Source: Ursus arctos (lineage: Eukaryota > Chordata > Mammalia > Carnivora > Ursidae). Taken from it: a DNA stretch of 64,000 bases. A model generated the notes under the pieces. The model was not told the DNA's origin. It saw nothing but the letters and a program-made list of their open reading frames with translations, and made no database searches. The number at the start of each line of letters is the position of its first letter. Position 1 is the first letter of the stretch. Made by a program: the position numbers and the translations under genes. The stretch is from NCBI RefSeq assembly GCF_023065955.2, contig NW_026623050.1:21348501-21412500 (forward strand). The letters are read 5' to 3'. Shown here in pieces: positions 23,815 to 35,223 of the stretch.

Positions 23815-24215
23815 AGTAACCACCCCAAAATGTTAATTACTAAAAGCAACAAAAATTTATTTCTCACTCATTGTTAAAGTCCATTGCAAATTGGGAGGGT
23901 GATTTTTCTGTTCATTAGTTACTCAGATGACAGAGCAACCACCATCTCAAATGTTGCCAGTAAACAGGTCAGAGGAAAGACAAGAGTCTAGACGGTCTCA
24001 AATTGGCAATTCAGTCCCTGAGTTCAGAAGTTACACATCATAATTGCTCACAGTTCGCAAGCCAGATCCAGATAGACGGCCCCACTCACCCACAAGGGAA
24101 GGGTAATCCTGCTGTGTCTGGTTCCCTAGGGAGAACCTAACTATATGGTGAAAATCCCTAAGAACTATCAAAGACCATCCTTCTGGTCAATAGTCATTCA
24201 GGGCACCCTCCTTCT
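23815..24215 (+). repeat. Unassigned ancient interspersed repeat, copy 1
   Basis: The order of words (ACAAAAATTTATTTCTCACTC, 'GCAACCACCATCTCAAATGT', 'CAGAAGTTACACATCATAAT') parallels a second copy at about 28585-28880. The two are clearly related but diverged. I do not name the family. Confidence 0.5.
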
Positions 24216-24419
24216 TACAGCCCAAACACATTTTTTCTTCTGAGGAGAGGTAACTCAAAAGTCCCATTAAATCAATGGCAGCAAGCTCAAAATTCAGTAT
24301 CTTCTGCCAGTCTCTAAGTCAGGGGATGGTATGCACTGGTCTCCTCTTGAACTATTGACCTCTGAACTAAAAAGCTACCTGTCTCCTACACATACGAGGT
24401 TGAAATAGAATTAGAAAAA

Positions 24420-24862
24420 CTTAATATATACAATGGAATATTACTCAGCTCTCAGAAAGAACGATTTCTCAACATTTGCTGCAACATGGACGGCACTGGA
24501 GGAGATAATGCTAAGTGAAATAAGTCAAGCAGAGTAAGACAATTATCATATGATTTCTCTCATCTATGGAACATAAGAACTGGGAAGATTGGTAGGGGAA
24601 GAAAGGGATAAAGAAAGGGGGGTTAATCAGAAGGGGGAATGAAGCATGAGAGACTATGGACTCTGAGAAACAAACTGAGGGCTTCAGAGGGGAGGGGGGT
24701 GGGGGAATGGGACAGGCTGCTGATGGGTAGTAAGGAGGGCACGTATTGCATGGTGCACTGGGTGTTATATGCAACTAATGAATCATCGAACTTTACATCA
24801 GAAACCAGGGATGTACTGTATGGTGACTAACATAATATAATAAAAAAAATTAAAGAAAAAAA
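24420..24862 (+). mobile_element. Young L1 3' end
   Basis: Starts in late ORF2 ('ATATATACAATGGAATATTA') and ends with GTGACTAACATAATATAATA and an A-rich tail at about 24838-24862. Very close to the 3' end of the 19.4-21.4 kb L1, so of similar age. Confidence 0.85.
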
Positions 24863-25140
24863 AGAAGTAGGAAGATTGGTAGGAGAAGAAAGGGAAGAAG
24901 AAAGGGGGGGTAACAGAAGGGGGAATGAACCACGAGAGACTATGGACTCTTGGAAACAAACTGAAGGCTTCAGAGGGGAGGGAAGTGGGGGAATGGGACA
25001 GGCTGGTGATGGGTAGTAAGGAGGGCACGTATTGCATGGTGCACTGGGTGTTATACGCAAGTAATGAATCATGGAACATTACATCAAAAACTAGAGATGT
25101 ACTGTATGGTGACTAACATAATAAAAAATATTATTATAAA
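24863..25140 (+). mobile_element. Second, directly adjacent copy of the L1 3' UTR
   Basis: Repeats the 3' UTR of the preceding element from 'GGAAGATTGGTAGGAGAAGA' to TGACTAACATAATAAAAAAT. Differences at many positions show that it is not a recent perfect duplication. Overlapping short frames in it are shadows of the GA-rich UTR. Confidence 0.8.
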
Positions 25141-25538
25141 AAAAGAGAAAAACTTAATAAACACTTCTATTCAGAAAGGGAAAGACAGGAGATACACAAA
25201 GTCACTAACCTAAAACAATTCTCTGCTACAAAAATGCCTTGAGGGGATCCTTAATCTGCTGTTTTCCACAGCTACTGATCCCACCATCTAGGAGGTCCCT
25301 CCTTTTTTCTTTATCCTTTTGACCACATCTGAGGTGACTACTGGAAAATAGGTTCTATTTGGGGACCAAGCAACTTTTTCCATCTGCTACCTCATGTAGA
25401 AAGTTGGGGGCCCAAAGGATACAAAAATACTAATTCAAAGGGATACATGCACCCTGATGTTTATAGCAACATTATCAACAACAGCCCAGATTATACAAAG
25501 AGCCCAGATGTCATCAACTGATGAATGGATAAAGATGT

Positions 25539-25540
<2 letters not shown>

Positions 25541-25596
<56 letters not shown>
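25541..25596. repeat. (TA)n-(CA)n microsatellite
   Basis: 24 uninterrupted TA units followed by a short CA run, located in the L1 ORF2 end. Confidence 0.95.
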
Positions 25597-25632
25597 GTGG
25601 AATATTAGCCATCAAAAAGAATGAAATCTTGC

Positions 25633-25826
25633 ACGTTGCCTGGGTGGCTCAGTCAGTTAAGCGCCTGCCTTCAGCTCAGGTCGTGATCCCAGAGTCCTGG
25701 GGTGGAGCCCTGGATTGAGCTCCTTGCTCAGCAGGGAGCCTGCTTCTCCCTCTGCCTGCCACTCCCCCTGCTTGTGTGCTCGCTCTCTTTCTCTGACAAA
25801 TAAATACAATCTTAAAAAAAAAAAAG
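25633..25826 (+). mobile_element. Carnivore tRNA-derived SINE
   Basis: Head GTTGCCTGGGTGGCTCAGTC, tail AAATAAATACAATCTT. GAAATCTTGC occurs just before (about 25623) and GAAATCTTGC just after (about 25828), the target duplication. Confidence 0.9.
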
Positions 25827-26244
25827 AGAAATCTTGCTATTTGCAATGACATGGATGGATCTAGAGTGTATAATCCTAAGCAAAATTAGTGAGTCAGACG
25901 AAGATAAATACCATATGATTTCACCCATATATGGAATTTAAGAAACAAATGAACATTAAAAAAAGTAAAAAAGGGGGTAAAAAAAAAAAAAAGAGGAACC
26001 AAGAAACAGACTCTTAATGAACACACTGGTGGTTACCAGAGGGGAGGTGGGCAGGAGGATGGGTTAAATAGGTGATGGGGATTAAGAGTTTATATGTGCT
26101 GGGGACTAGGGGGTTAAGCCACTTGTGATGAGCACCAGGTGTTATATGGAAAAGTTGGGTCACTAGATTCTACACCTGAAACTGGTATTACACTGTATGT
26201 TAACTAATTGGAATTAAAATAAAAACTTGGAAAGAAAAAAAAGG

Positions 26245-27019
26245 AAAATTGGCAGCCTACGGGTTCACTTTAATTCTTGAACAATTATCAACTTTTAGTC
26301 CAGGTTCCTGGTTTCTTTGACAGTATAACTGTCTCAAAATATTTGCTTCTAATTTATATAATTTCAGTTAGCAATGAGTCAATAGTCATACCCACAATTT
26401 TAAAGACATGGTCTGCCTAACTTTTCCCCAAATTTAGCTGGAGTACCTTGAGTCCATCAGGCATTGGTAGACCACTGACACTTTATTACCAATTTCCTAA
26501 GCCATTTTGCCTATCTGGACAGATTTGCAGGCATTAGTATCTCCAATTCCTGACAGATATTAATATTCAGGATATGGAAATAAGGAAGCAAAATTTCTAA
26601 GAATTCTGAGGAATCCCAAAATTATACAGAATCATCATTCTGTATTTTTCACAATACTATACTTAATATATTTTAAAATAGTTACCAGTGACCATAATAC
26701 ATTCTGAATCATTTTTCTGTGATAATTATGCTAAGTGTTTCATATATTTTCTGTTAAAAAGACAATAATAAATACATGGTTTATTAATATGAGCCAATGT
26801 ATTGTGATAAGATTATATATTTCAATACCACGGTTTCTGCCTGACAAAGATATTTGATAACAGAAAATATTAAATGGAGGAAACATTAGCATAATGCCAA
26901 ATAAAAATCATTTTAGAAATTGAAAGTACTACAAATACTTGTTAAAAGTTTATCTTAAAATGAAACTTAAAAACACACAATACGTTAACTGTCCTATCTG
27001 ATAGTTTTTAATCTTTATT
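26245..27019. other. AT-rich non-coding sequence
   Basis: No gene or recognised repeat. Confidence 0.45.
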
Positions 27020-27880
27020 TTATAATAAACATTTCAGACACAGAAACTTATCTTTCACTTTTATATTGGTATTAGTTGAGTTGCTAAGAATTACCCAAAA
27101 ACATCTACAAGTTGGTTTTAGGTTACATGTTGATTTATAAAAGCTTTTTTCCCTTTCTGATGGTGAAAATATTTTGTCTGCATTCCCTGATTTTGGTCTT
27201 GCCATTGAAATTGATACTGCTTTTGCTAATTTAGAGTTTAGATCAGGTTCTGATTTCATTTCAAAATGTTCCAAAAACATTTACTTCTTTTCTTAGCATC
27301 TCTAGTTAAAGTGTTTGCAAAGAACAGCAGCCTTTGACAAATAATCATACAAACGAGGAAATGCCAACAAACTTATCTGGTATATTTGAATGTTACATTT
27401 GGATGTCCCATCCCGGGTAAGAGCACCACACAGAATCACAAGTCAGAATTGCCAATTTAAGGAATTAATGTACTTCCACGTGTTATTTCTTGGAATACCA
27501 CTGATGGGATTTGCATAAAGTATACTTTATATAATCCTATTAATATTTATTTTACTTACAAGAATGACTCACCATCAGTAGCAGACAGGAACAGAAACAT
27601 TCATTTATAACATCGCAATAGCTACAAGTAAGATTGTGTGATCAGATCGTGACTACTTCTCTTCTATGTCTTCCTCTTCTGATTTCTGGAAATGTTGACC
27701 TTACTCTTGGACTCTTGCTTTTGGGCTTGACTTCAGTGGATTCCTTCAATCCAATAATGACTCTAAATTCATTACTAAGCTTTAATTCTTGCTTGGTTGC
27801 AATACTTTTTCCTGTTTCACCACGAGATTCAGAAAAATACATAAATTTCCCAAGAAATGCTATGGAAGACTTCCCACATA
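27020..27880 (-). other. Two protein-like open stretches of unknown origin
   Basis: Minus-strand frames at 27892-27642 (contains 'FYFSESRGETGK'-like text, reading FMYFSESRGETGKSIATK, and ends RRGRHRREVVTI before a stop) and 27280-27020 (contains 'SISMARPKSGNADKIFSPSE') are hydrophilic and balanced in composition, unlike the transposon frames around them. The first has a possible donor GTAAGG after SKSPR. An AATAAA lies immediately beyond the second on the minus strand. No convincing acceptors were found. They could be exons of a gene, part of a long 3' region of the neighbouring gene, or a decayed retrocopy. Their family is not recognised. Confidence 0.25.
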
Positions 27881-27897
27881 GAAACACTATTGGGGGG

Positions 27898-28102
27898 TAG
27901 CACCTGGGTGGCTCAGACATTAAGCGTCTGCCTTTGGCTCAGGTCATGATCCCAGGTTCCCGGGATTGAGCCCTGCATTGGGCTCCCTGCTCTGCTGGAA
28001 GCTTGCTTCTTCCTCTCCCACTCCCCTTGCTTGTGTTCCCTCTCTTGCTGTCTCTGTCAAATAAATAAATAAAATCTTAAAAAAAAAAAAAAAAGAAAGA
28101 AA
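27898..28102 (+). mobile_element. Carnivore tRNA-derived SINE
   Basis: Starts within GTAGCACCTGGGTGGCTCAG and ends in poly(A) with GAAA units. GAAACACTATTGGGGG is present on both sides (27881 and 28103), a clear target duplication. Confidence 0.93.
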
Positions 28103-28584
28103 GAAACACTATTGGGGGGGGGGCCTCTCCTTAACTTAATTAGTAGTTTAAACAGTATGATGGCCATGTTCTTGATTTAATTAAGCTTTGTTGCTTAAAG
28201 GCTTTCTCCTTTTATTGATTGGGGATGAGAAGTTTTGCCTCTTTCAACCCTTCAATTATCTGAATTTCTGGACTTCTCCTATTCTCTTTTGTTTCCACTG
28301 GCAATCTTACCATTTCTCATCTGGGTTCACTTCTTTCTTAAAATACCTTGTCAAATGCAATTAATATAGTAAACAAAATTGTTATTCAAACCCTTCCAAT
28401 AGAGATACTACTTCACTATATTATTTTTCTTCCAAGTATCACAGGCAAATTTACCAAATCTTTCACCACGGTAGAATGTGGATCACCTCATGCGACTTAA
28501 CCATCTGTCCTCTAAACCAACGCAATATAGTTTAATTAGCAATTTTGTGTCTTTTATGACAGCACTCCACTTTCAGGACAAATC

Positions 28585-28880
28585 TTGTATCAGATGGGAT
28601 ATTCCCTAACTGCATTAATTTAAAATAAAAATGTTTATTTCTTCCTTATGCTGCATGTCCATCTAAATAAACAGGGAGGCTCTGTTCACCGTCCCTCAGG
28701 AACTCTGCCTGGTGTAGCAATCATCATCACGTCAGAGAGAAAAGAAGGTTCCGAAGAAGCTCACATCAACATTTAAATGATCCAAATCAGAAGTTACTTT
28801 TCACTTACAACTCGTTGGCAGGAAATAGTCATATGACCACACACTAGAAATATTTGGTGAGTAGCACGAATGAAAATCAC
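28585..28880 (+). repeat. Unassigned ancient interspersed repeat, copy 2
   Basis: Shares word order with 23815-24215, for example 'CAGAAGTTACTTTTCACTTA' and 'CGTTGGCAGGAAATAGTCAT', then CACACACTAGAAATATTTGG. Relationship is visible; family not named. Confidence 0.5.
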
Positions 28881-29190
28881 ATTACGTTAAAAAAAAAAAA
28901 TGTCGACTTTGAAGAGTCAAAGAAAAAAAATCTAGATAAATAAACTCTTAACTCAGGAGTTCATGCTGGAACAAGAGGCTTTCCATAACCATTTTGGGAA
29001 GATAATTAAAGTATCAGTATTTTTCAACATAAAAACTGAATACTCTTCAATCTAATATTGCATTTAGAATTGTTGTAATAACAAATGTAGACCAAAATTT
29101 ATGAACTGAGAGCTTCCCTGTAGTGTTTATAATAGAAAAAAATAAAAGAATGGTTATAAAATTATGATATATCTATATAAAAATATAGGG

Positions 29191-29393
29191 CAGGTGTTGG
29201 TAAACTTTTCCTTCAAGTGCTAGATTTCAGCTTTAGGCTTGTGAACTATATGGTCTCTGTTCTGTACAACTGTGCTGTTTCAGTGCAAAAGCTACAACAG
29301 ACAATATGTAAACGAATGATATGGCTGTTCTCTAATACAACTTTGTTTATAAAAGCAAGTGGCCAACTGTGGGTCAGAGTTTGCTAGCCCCTG
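29191..29393 (+). mobile_element. Short hAT-type MITE
   Basis: Begins CAGGTGTTGGTAAACTTTT and its reverse end begins CAGGGGCTAGCAAAC, giving inverted termini of the CAGGGGTCGGCAAAC type I know from a common mammalian hAT MITE. The inside has the characteristic 'TATATGGTCTCTGTTCTGTA' and 'TACAACTTTGTTTATAAAAG' stretches. Non-coding. Confidence 0.75.
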
Positions 29394-29399
29394 ATACAG

Positions 29400-30660
29400 A
29401 ACGATTAAAGTCATGGTTTTAAGGCAGTGGGTGAAGACTTGATATATTTAAAAAATTAAAACTATAGTTTAAATTCTCCCAAATTCTCCACAAATGGCAA
29501 GTTTTACTTTAATATTTGGGGGGGGGGGTGTTTCATTTTTAAAAAGTGGTTGGATTGGGTGAGTAATGCAGTCAATTTTTCTGTTCTGTTTTTGGAAAAG
29601 CCAAATGACCCCAGATATACCTGGGGTATTTTCTGGAAACTAAAATCCAAGGTAACTTCTGCTATCTGCAATTATCCAGGCCATGAACATTGTAGCTATG
29701 GCTTCATTTATAGCTTAGTTCAAGAATCTTCATAATGATGAAGTGTGTCATCATTCATTACACAGTGTGTCATCAAAGAAGACTAACTTATTCTTAGTAT
29801 ATTCTTTTAAATAATGAAAGTGATTTAATAAAACTTTTAACAAGCAATTAAAAGTTAACTTTACCTACCTGTAAAAGTAATTTCTCAGGATACCTTCTCA
29901 TCATCCCTCTATGAATGTTACATTTGTTGCTACAGATGTGTTTAATTCTTTACACAACGATCCTAGTGAAGTATCTTTAAATTTATAACTTCTGAGCTGA
30001 AAATTAAACATTGCCTTTTTTAAAATCTACTTTTAAAAATCTACTTGACTATTCATTTTGTCTACGTGGACCTGCAGATATGTCTCATTTAAAAAATACT
30101 TTAAAAATAATTGTTTCTTTCTTTTAATACTTAGAAATAGCTAAGTCAAATGATTCATGTCTTAGCTGAAGAAACAAGTCTTAATCTAGTAAAAATGAAA
30201 TATTTGCAATCCTTCTTTAATGTCTACACACATACAAAAGTCCTCCTTCATTGAAGTCAGCACAGGTGAGTAGTTTTGGAATAATAACTTTGATGGAACA
30301 AAAACGATCATGTCAACCATGAAGTAACAAAAAATGACATTACAGAAGTCTACAAATATTTAATGATGTTAAAACGTCTATAATTATTATATAAAGTATA
30401 TCTTTAAATTATTTGCTACTTTTCATATTGATAATATATTCACTAACTCCTCCTCCTAAGGTAAAATTCCGATTAATAAAAGAGATCACTAGGTCCTTTT
30501 CCTTAGGTTAAGGAAATTATATGCATTCCAAATGCATATAATTACTGTATGAGTAAATAAAACTATAATTAGTACCATCAATGAGAGCGTCATTTGCAAA
30601 AAGATAATTTATTTTTAAAAACAGACATTCAATATAAATGCTGGGAACTATAGAAGTGAT
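29400..30660. other. AT-rich non-coding sequence
   Basis: No recognised gene or repeat apart from a G run at 29519-29528. Confidence 0.45.
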
Positions 30661-30667
30661 AGAAAAC

Positions 30668-30790
30668 GCTAATTTCAGAATCAAATCAAATTTCATTCAA
30701 ATCTTAGCTTTGTTACCTTAAGCAAATAATTGCTTAGATATTTGGTTTCCTCATCTTTTTACTTATAGCTAAAACAAGATGACTTGTATC
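30668..30790 (+). repeat. MIR fragment
   Basis: 'CAAATCTTAGCTTTGTTACC' and 'AATTGCTTAGATATTTGGTT', then TCCTCATCTTTTTACTTATAG, follow the MIR core order (tGTGTGACCTTGGGCAA... CTCAGTTTCCTCATCTGTAAA). Diverged. Confidence 0.5.
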
Positions 30791-31137
30791 TTGTCAGTTC
30801 CTTTTTAAAATGTTTAGAATAGTTCTTAAAATATTTTATGGGATGAAAAAAATTCCCATTTCCTCCCTAAAACTTTGGAGAGACACAAAGGGGAAGAAAT
30901 AACACAATTAAGATGGCATTCAGATTTTCAATGTAAATTAAAAGTGTATCCCACAAAATGAATGTAATGCTTCTTATTGTCATTGAACTACACTTAGAAT
31001 CATTCATAATTTTACTGTCAGGTAACAGGGAACTATAATACACTAAGGCACCTTGGTAGGTAGTTCTTAGGCAAACGGTCACTAGAGTGCATTACTGGCT
31101 CTCACTGTCATATTAAGGCAGTCTAAGCACTCTAAAG

Positions 31138-31335
31138 CAGGCACAGGCAAACCACAATCCATGGGCCAAACATTCTTGTTTTGTAAATAAAGTTTTATTG
31201 GAACACAAACAGGCTATCATTTACATTGCATCTACAGCTGCTTTCAAACTACAAGGAAGAGTTGAATAATTGTGACCGCATGGCCCACAATTATTTACTA
31301 TCTGGCCCTACACAGAAAAAGTTTGCTGACCACTG
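31138..31335 (-). mobile_element. Short hAT-type MITE, opposite orientation
   Basis: Same family as 29191-29393 in reverse. Ends CAGGCACAGGCAAACC and, in reverse, CAGTGGTCAGCAAACTTTTT. Flanks are CTCTAAAG and TCCTAAAG, 7 of 8 bases equal, the 8-bp target duplication expected of hAT elements. Confidence 0.8.
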
Positions 31336-31344
31336 TCCTAAAGC

Positions 31345-32199
31345 ACTGTTACTCAAAGGTTTGGTGTGCACACCTGAACTGTTTGTTCCTGAACGGAAAT
31401 GACAAGAGATGGTGTGAGAACATAAACCAATTACGTTAACCAAGTACAATGGTTATTTCATCTACACTTTTGTTTTCATTGCCCAGCTTTCTCAATGAAG
31501 GACTTACAGTCTGGTACAGGTTCCTTTCCTCATAGTGGATAGGTATCAACAGCTCATTAATTAGCTCCTTTGCATACCACTACTCTACAGGTATGTAGCC
31601 ACAGCAGAAGGAACTCCCCAAAGCTCTAAGGGATAACAGTGTCCCTTAGGGACTTATCTTGGCACAGGGGTTTTGTAGCATTAGGTGGCAGGTTTGGTAA
31701 CTAATTAAATAGGATTCAGAAAATGGTCTTTACATAGACTTTCCTCTACTCTTTGCTCTTCCTAAGATTGAAATTACTCCAAAAATCTTGTCTGCTATAG
31801 ATTTATGTTTCAACAAGGTGAAGTATAACAGCTAACGTCCTTCTCTCCCTATCTTTTCTTGGTGGCAGGAAAGATGAAAATATTTGACCCTCCAAAAACA
31901 ACTTTTCAAGAAAGCAAGTCAATAATATATTTTGCCTATTTAGCCTCTTTAATTTGCTGAACAGATAGAAAACTATAATAGTAAATTATATTTCTCTTGA
32001 AGTAAAAGAATTTTTTAAAGTAAATCTATTCTCTGCAAACATTAACAGTATTTCCCCCTGTACTTTAAGTTTAAAATAAATCATGCAACAATTAAAGAAT
32101 ACAGAATGAAATCCTACCGCTAACTTTAACATGAAATTTCCTTGAACAAGTACACAATTTCTAAAGGCGCCAAAGGTAATCCAACTCAAGCAGTTTTCT
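31345..32199. other. Non-coding sequence downstream of the gene
   Basis: No recognised repeat or frame. It could belong to a longer 3' UTR if the distal polyadenylation signal is not used. Confidence 0.4.
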
Positions 32200-33544
32200 G
32201 AAAAATAAAATTATTCAGGGACAGATTTTTATTGCAAATATTTACTCAAAAACTACTATATACAGCAGAATTTTAATAGCCGTTTAAAACATTTAACATT
32301 CAGTGAAACAAAATTTAAGAATTCGAAGCACATTTTAAGAAGTAAAAATGTAGCCTTTTAAATAAATTTTTTAGTACTTTAAAGCAAACTACTGTTATTC
32401 GTACTATTTATTTCTATATCTATAATTTTCTAGATGATAAAAAAACAACTGAAAAAATCAATGTAGCAGCCATTTTATGGATAAAATAGGATATGGATAA
32501 ATTAGGCTAAGTATCCCAAACCAATTTCTTACATCACTGCTTTAGGTCCCATTTGAAGTTCCTATTTTACAATTAAAGAAAAAGTCACGTAAACATGGCA
32601 ATGCGCCAGGACATGTGTTCAGTTTACTGCTTTACAATATCTACATTATACCATACTTTGGTTTGGCTTCCAGACCATTTTTATGGGTCTATTTCTAAAG
32701 ATCATTAAAACAATATTAAAAGCATAATAGCTACAGGAGTTTCAACAATGGGTTTCTATTTTATACAACTAGCACATCAAGGATTTCTGCACAGCTTACA
32801 CACTGACAAAAAGCACAAATATAAATTTATATCTTAATAATTTCACTTTCACTGAAAGTTTAATTAAGGTAAGCTTACAGCCTGGCAGGCTAACACTTGT
32901 ATGGTGGTACACAGATTCAAATATTCTGTTTACATGCTTCTGACAGTCTGGAATGTTATATTAAATCCAAAATTAATTTTATGTGCATCCAAATTCTCAT
33001 TAGATCAATTAATTTAGCACTCTAAGCATGCTCCATTTACCAGCATCATACTCAAAATGAAGCCTTCATTAACAATGCCTATCAGTCATTATTTTAAATC
33101 AATTACTCCCAAAAGGTATGTGGTTTCCAAATCTCTTCCTTTAAGTTAACTGAAAAGGATACATAAGTAAGAAGAACTTTTAGCTTAGGACTGACAGAAG
33201 TTTCAAAAGCTTTATTGTTATAATTAATATTCTAATAATCAATTCATACTGGCCACCAAGTTCTCCTCACAAACTGTTAAATGAGACTTTTTCATTGCAA
33301 CCTCAACTTTTGCTAAAATCCTGTTATGTTTTAAAGGCTTCTTGGAAATCCGTAGAAATCATGCTATTACCGGTGAACTGATTTCTTTAGGAACTTGGGT
33401 TGAACATACAGGTAAGGTGTATATGAATGACTTCCTTCACATTTTTCTCTTTCGGAACTCTACATAACAGCACCACTGAGCTCACCTGATAGCACTGTTC
33501 CAAATGTTCTTACGGCTGGTACACTAAACTTAGACTAATAAATT
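32200..33544 (-). other. Probable 3' untranslated region of the minus-strand gene
   Basis: This AT-rich, apparently repeat-free sequence follows directly after the TGA at 33545 on the minus strand. Minus-strand AATAAA hexamers occur at 33216-33211 (about 330 nt after the stop, context ACAATAAAGC) and at 32233-32228 (about 1.3 kb after the stop). Either could set the cleavage site. The lower boundary is a guess tied to the second hexamer. Confidence 0.5.
33211..33216 (-). other. Candidate polyadenylation signal AATAAA
   Basis: The plus strand reads TTTATT, which is AATAAA on the minus strand, about 330 nt downstream of the TGA of the terminal exon. It is a proximal candidate. A second identical hexamer lies at 32228-32233. 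Transcript ends cannot be decided from sequence alone. Confidence 0.4.
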
Positions 33545-34169
33545 TCAACTTCTTTCTTTTTCATCTGCCAGGTCTACTGTTGTCTCTGTTGTGCTAGGGC
33601 TATTTTCTCCAGGAACACTGTCAGCTGGATCGGACACTATGTCATCAGTCTTGGCTGAAGGATCACCACTACCTTTCTGAAGGATCTCTGTGGCTTCATA
33701 CTCAAGCACCTCTGATGGAGTCAAAGGTTCTAAATGAACACTGCCCTGCTCACTAACGTCAGAACTAACAGATTCAGATTCATCTCTTTTTCTCAAAAAC
33801 TGATCAATGCTAACATCACCAGATGTTAACCGCAAATCCTTAATATTCTTCGAAGAAAACCTAGCTTCACTGGAGTTGGAATCTTCAATCTGATCACACG
33901 AAATTATGTTTCCTGAACTTGGACACATCTTCAACTCTGCTTTCTGACAAATGTGCTCTATTTGTTTTTCCTTTTCTACTTTATCTGCATCAATATTTGA
34001 ATCATGACGGAAGATATTCTTTAACCCAGTTTTCTGGTCTTCGAGACAGGTATCATTTTCCTTATTTGAAACTGTTATGCTTTCTTCACTTTTTGTTGCT
34101 AATGAGCCTTCAGATGAATTTGTATCACATCCATTTTTTTCTTCCTCTGAAGAAGCTTTATCTTGTTTA
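33545..34169 (-). CDS. Terminal coding exon of an unrecognised acidic, Ser/Glu-rich protein
   Basis: On the minus strand a TTTTTTCAG acceptor (AG at 34171-34170) opens a 625-nt coding exon of 1 nt, 207 codons and a TGA at 33547-33545. The open frame runs a little further upstream into the intron, but the acceptor and the phase match to the 37.2-kb exon place the real start at 34169. The protein is hydrophilic and rich in Ser, Glu, Asp and Lys. It has no membrane segment and looks disordered. Near the C-terminus is a more structured acidic stretch containing 'LTPSEVLEYEATEILQKG', and the chain ends in DEKERS. In-frame length, splice phase and low-complexity composition support a real exon rather than a chance ORF. 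I do not recognise the family and assign no function. It is the last exon of the gene whose earlier exons lie at 37.2, 57.8, 58.7 and 60.0 kb. Confidence 0.85.
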
Positions 34170-35222
34170 CTGAAAAAATAAAGCCATTTATTATCTATTT
34201 CTTCAGAACACAATGTATTTGAATGCTATCGAAATAAAGACATGCTCTTAAAAAAAGAAAAAAAAGGTCAAGGTACATTCACCAACAAGGAAAAAAATAA
34301 TCCAGGTCCCAAGTCTTTGCCATGTACAATTTAGGAGTGGCCATTTTCTTAGGCAAGAGAGTGAGAAACTCCAGAGTCAGATGTTAAAAGGAGACCTGGG
34401 GAATCTATCCAAACTGGTTTTAGTCCTGGTAATCGTGACTTTGATCTGTTCACACCGTTGCCTGTCTTCAGTTGAAATTTAAGCATTCTTACTAATTTGT
34501 ATAAGTACTTTAAGTAAGAAGTGAATATATTTGGGAAAAAAGTATTTTTAAATGATTTCTATATCCTCTTAGAATGTCTTACCCTATGCAAAATCAAATA
34601 AGCATTATTTCTCTAATTTTTAATAATTTAACTTAAAAAAATAAACACATGCCTGAAAACTATATGTAAATATATAACATGCATACATACATAAATATAT
34701 GTTTGTATACACAAATGTTTATGTGTATATGAGTATGTCTGTGTATTTCCTATTACCCTGGCATGTTAACAGAAACTATACAGTGAATCATAAAACATTA
34801 GAAACAGAAGACTTTTTTAAAGAGGATCTCCAGCTCCTTATCTAGATGTTACAATACTTATTTTACCAAAAATATATTTAATGCTTATAGATATCTTATT
34901 TCTTCTATTAATCCACCTGGAATTTGGACTTTCTCTGAATGAACTGACAAAAATATCAAAGCAATATTATCAAATAATATCAATATTACCAAATGGTCAT
35001 TTATTATTTACTAACTAATATAAGTTAAATAAGTCTGCTATTTACTTTGTTCTGATCTGTCTTTAGACTATTCTTGGGCCAATACCACCTAGTCTTACCA
35101 ATTATAAATTAACACGTACTTTATTATTTAACAGAGGAAATCACCTACTATTCACTACTTTTTCCCCTAAGTTGAATAAATTAAAAATGTAAAAGACATT
35201 TGTACAAGGATGTTCATAAAAA
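34170..35222. other. Intron sequence, no recognised element
   Basis: This is the first part of the 3.0-kb intron between the terminal exon and the 37.2-kb exon. It is AT-rich, with a short ATATGTATAC-like simple stretch near 34660-34730. I see no repeat family or coding frame. Confidence 0.5.
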
Positions 35223-35223
35223 C

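Larger units (their letters stand above)
25430..26240 (+). repeat. L1 3'-end fragment with TA microsatellite and SINE inside
   Basis: End of ORF2 (GGGATACATGCACCCTGATG, 'GACATGGATGGATCTAGAGT') and a 3' UTR ending 'AACTAATTGGAATTAAAATA'. The L1 is split by the SINE at 25633-25826. Confidence 0.8.

Noticed and set aside
25541..25596. Long alternating TA run as a possible origin or regulatory site
   Set aside because: It is a simple microsatellite inside an L1 remnant, with no other signal nearby.
33545..34213. Reading the terminal frame as a complete 222-residue single-exon gene starting at the ATG at 34213
   Set aside because: The first 15 codons lie upstream of a clear TTTTTTCAG acceptor, and the phase joins perfectly to the 56-nt exon at 37.2 kb.
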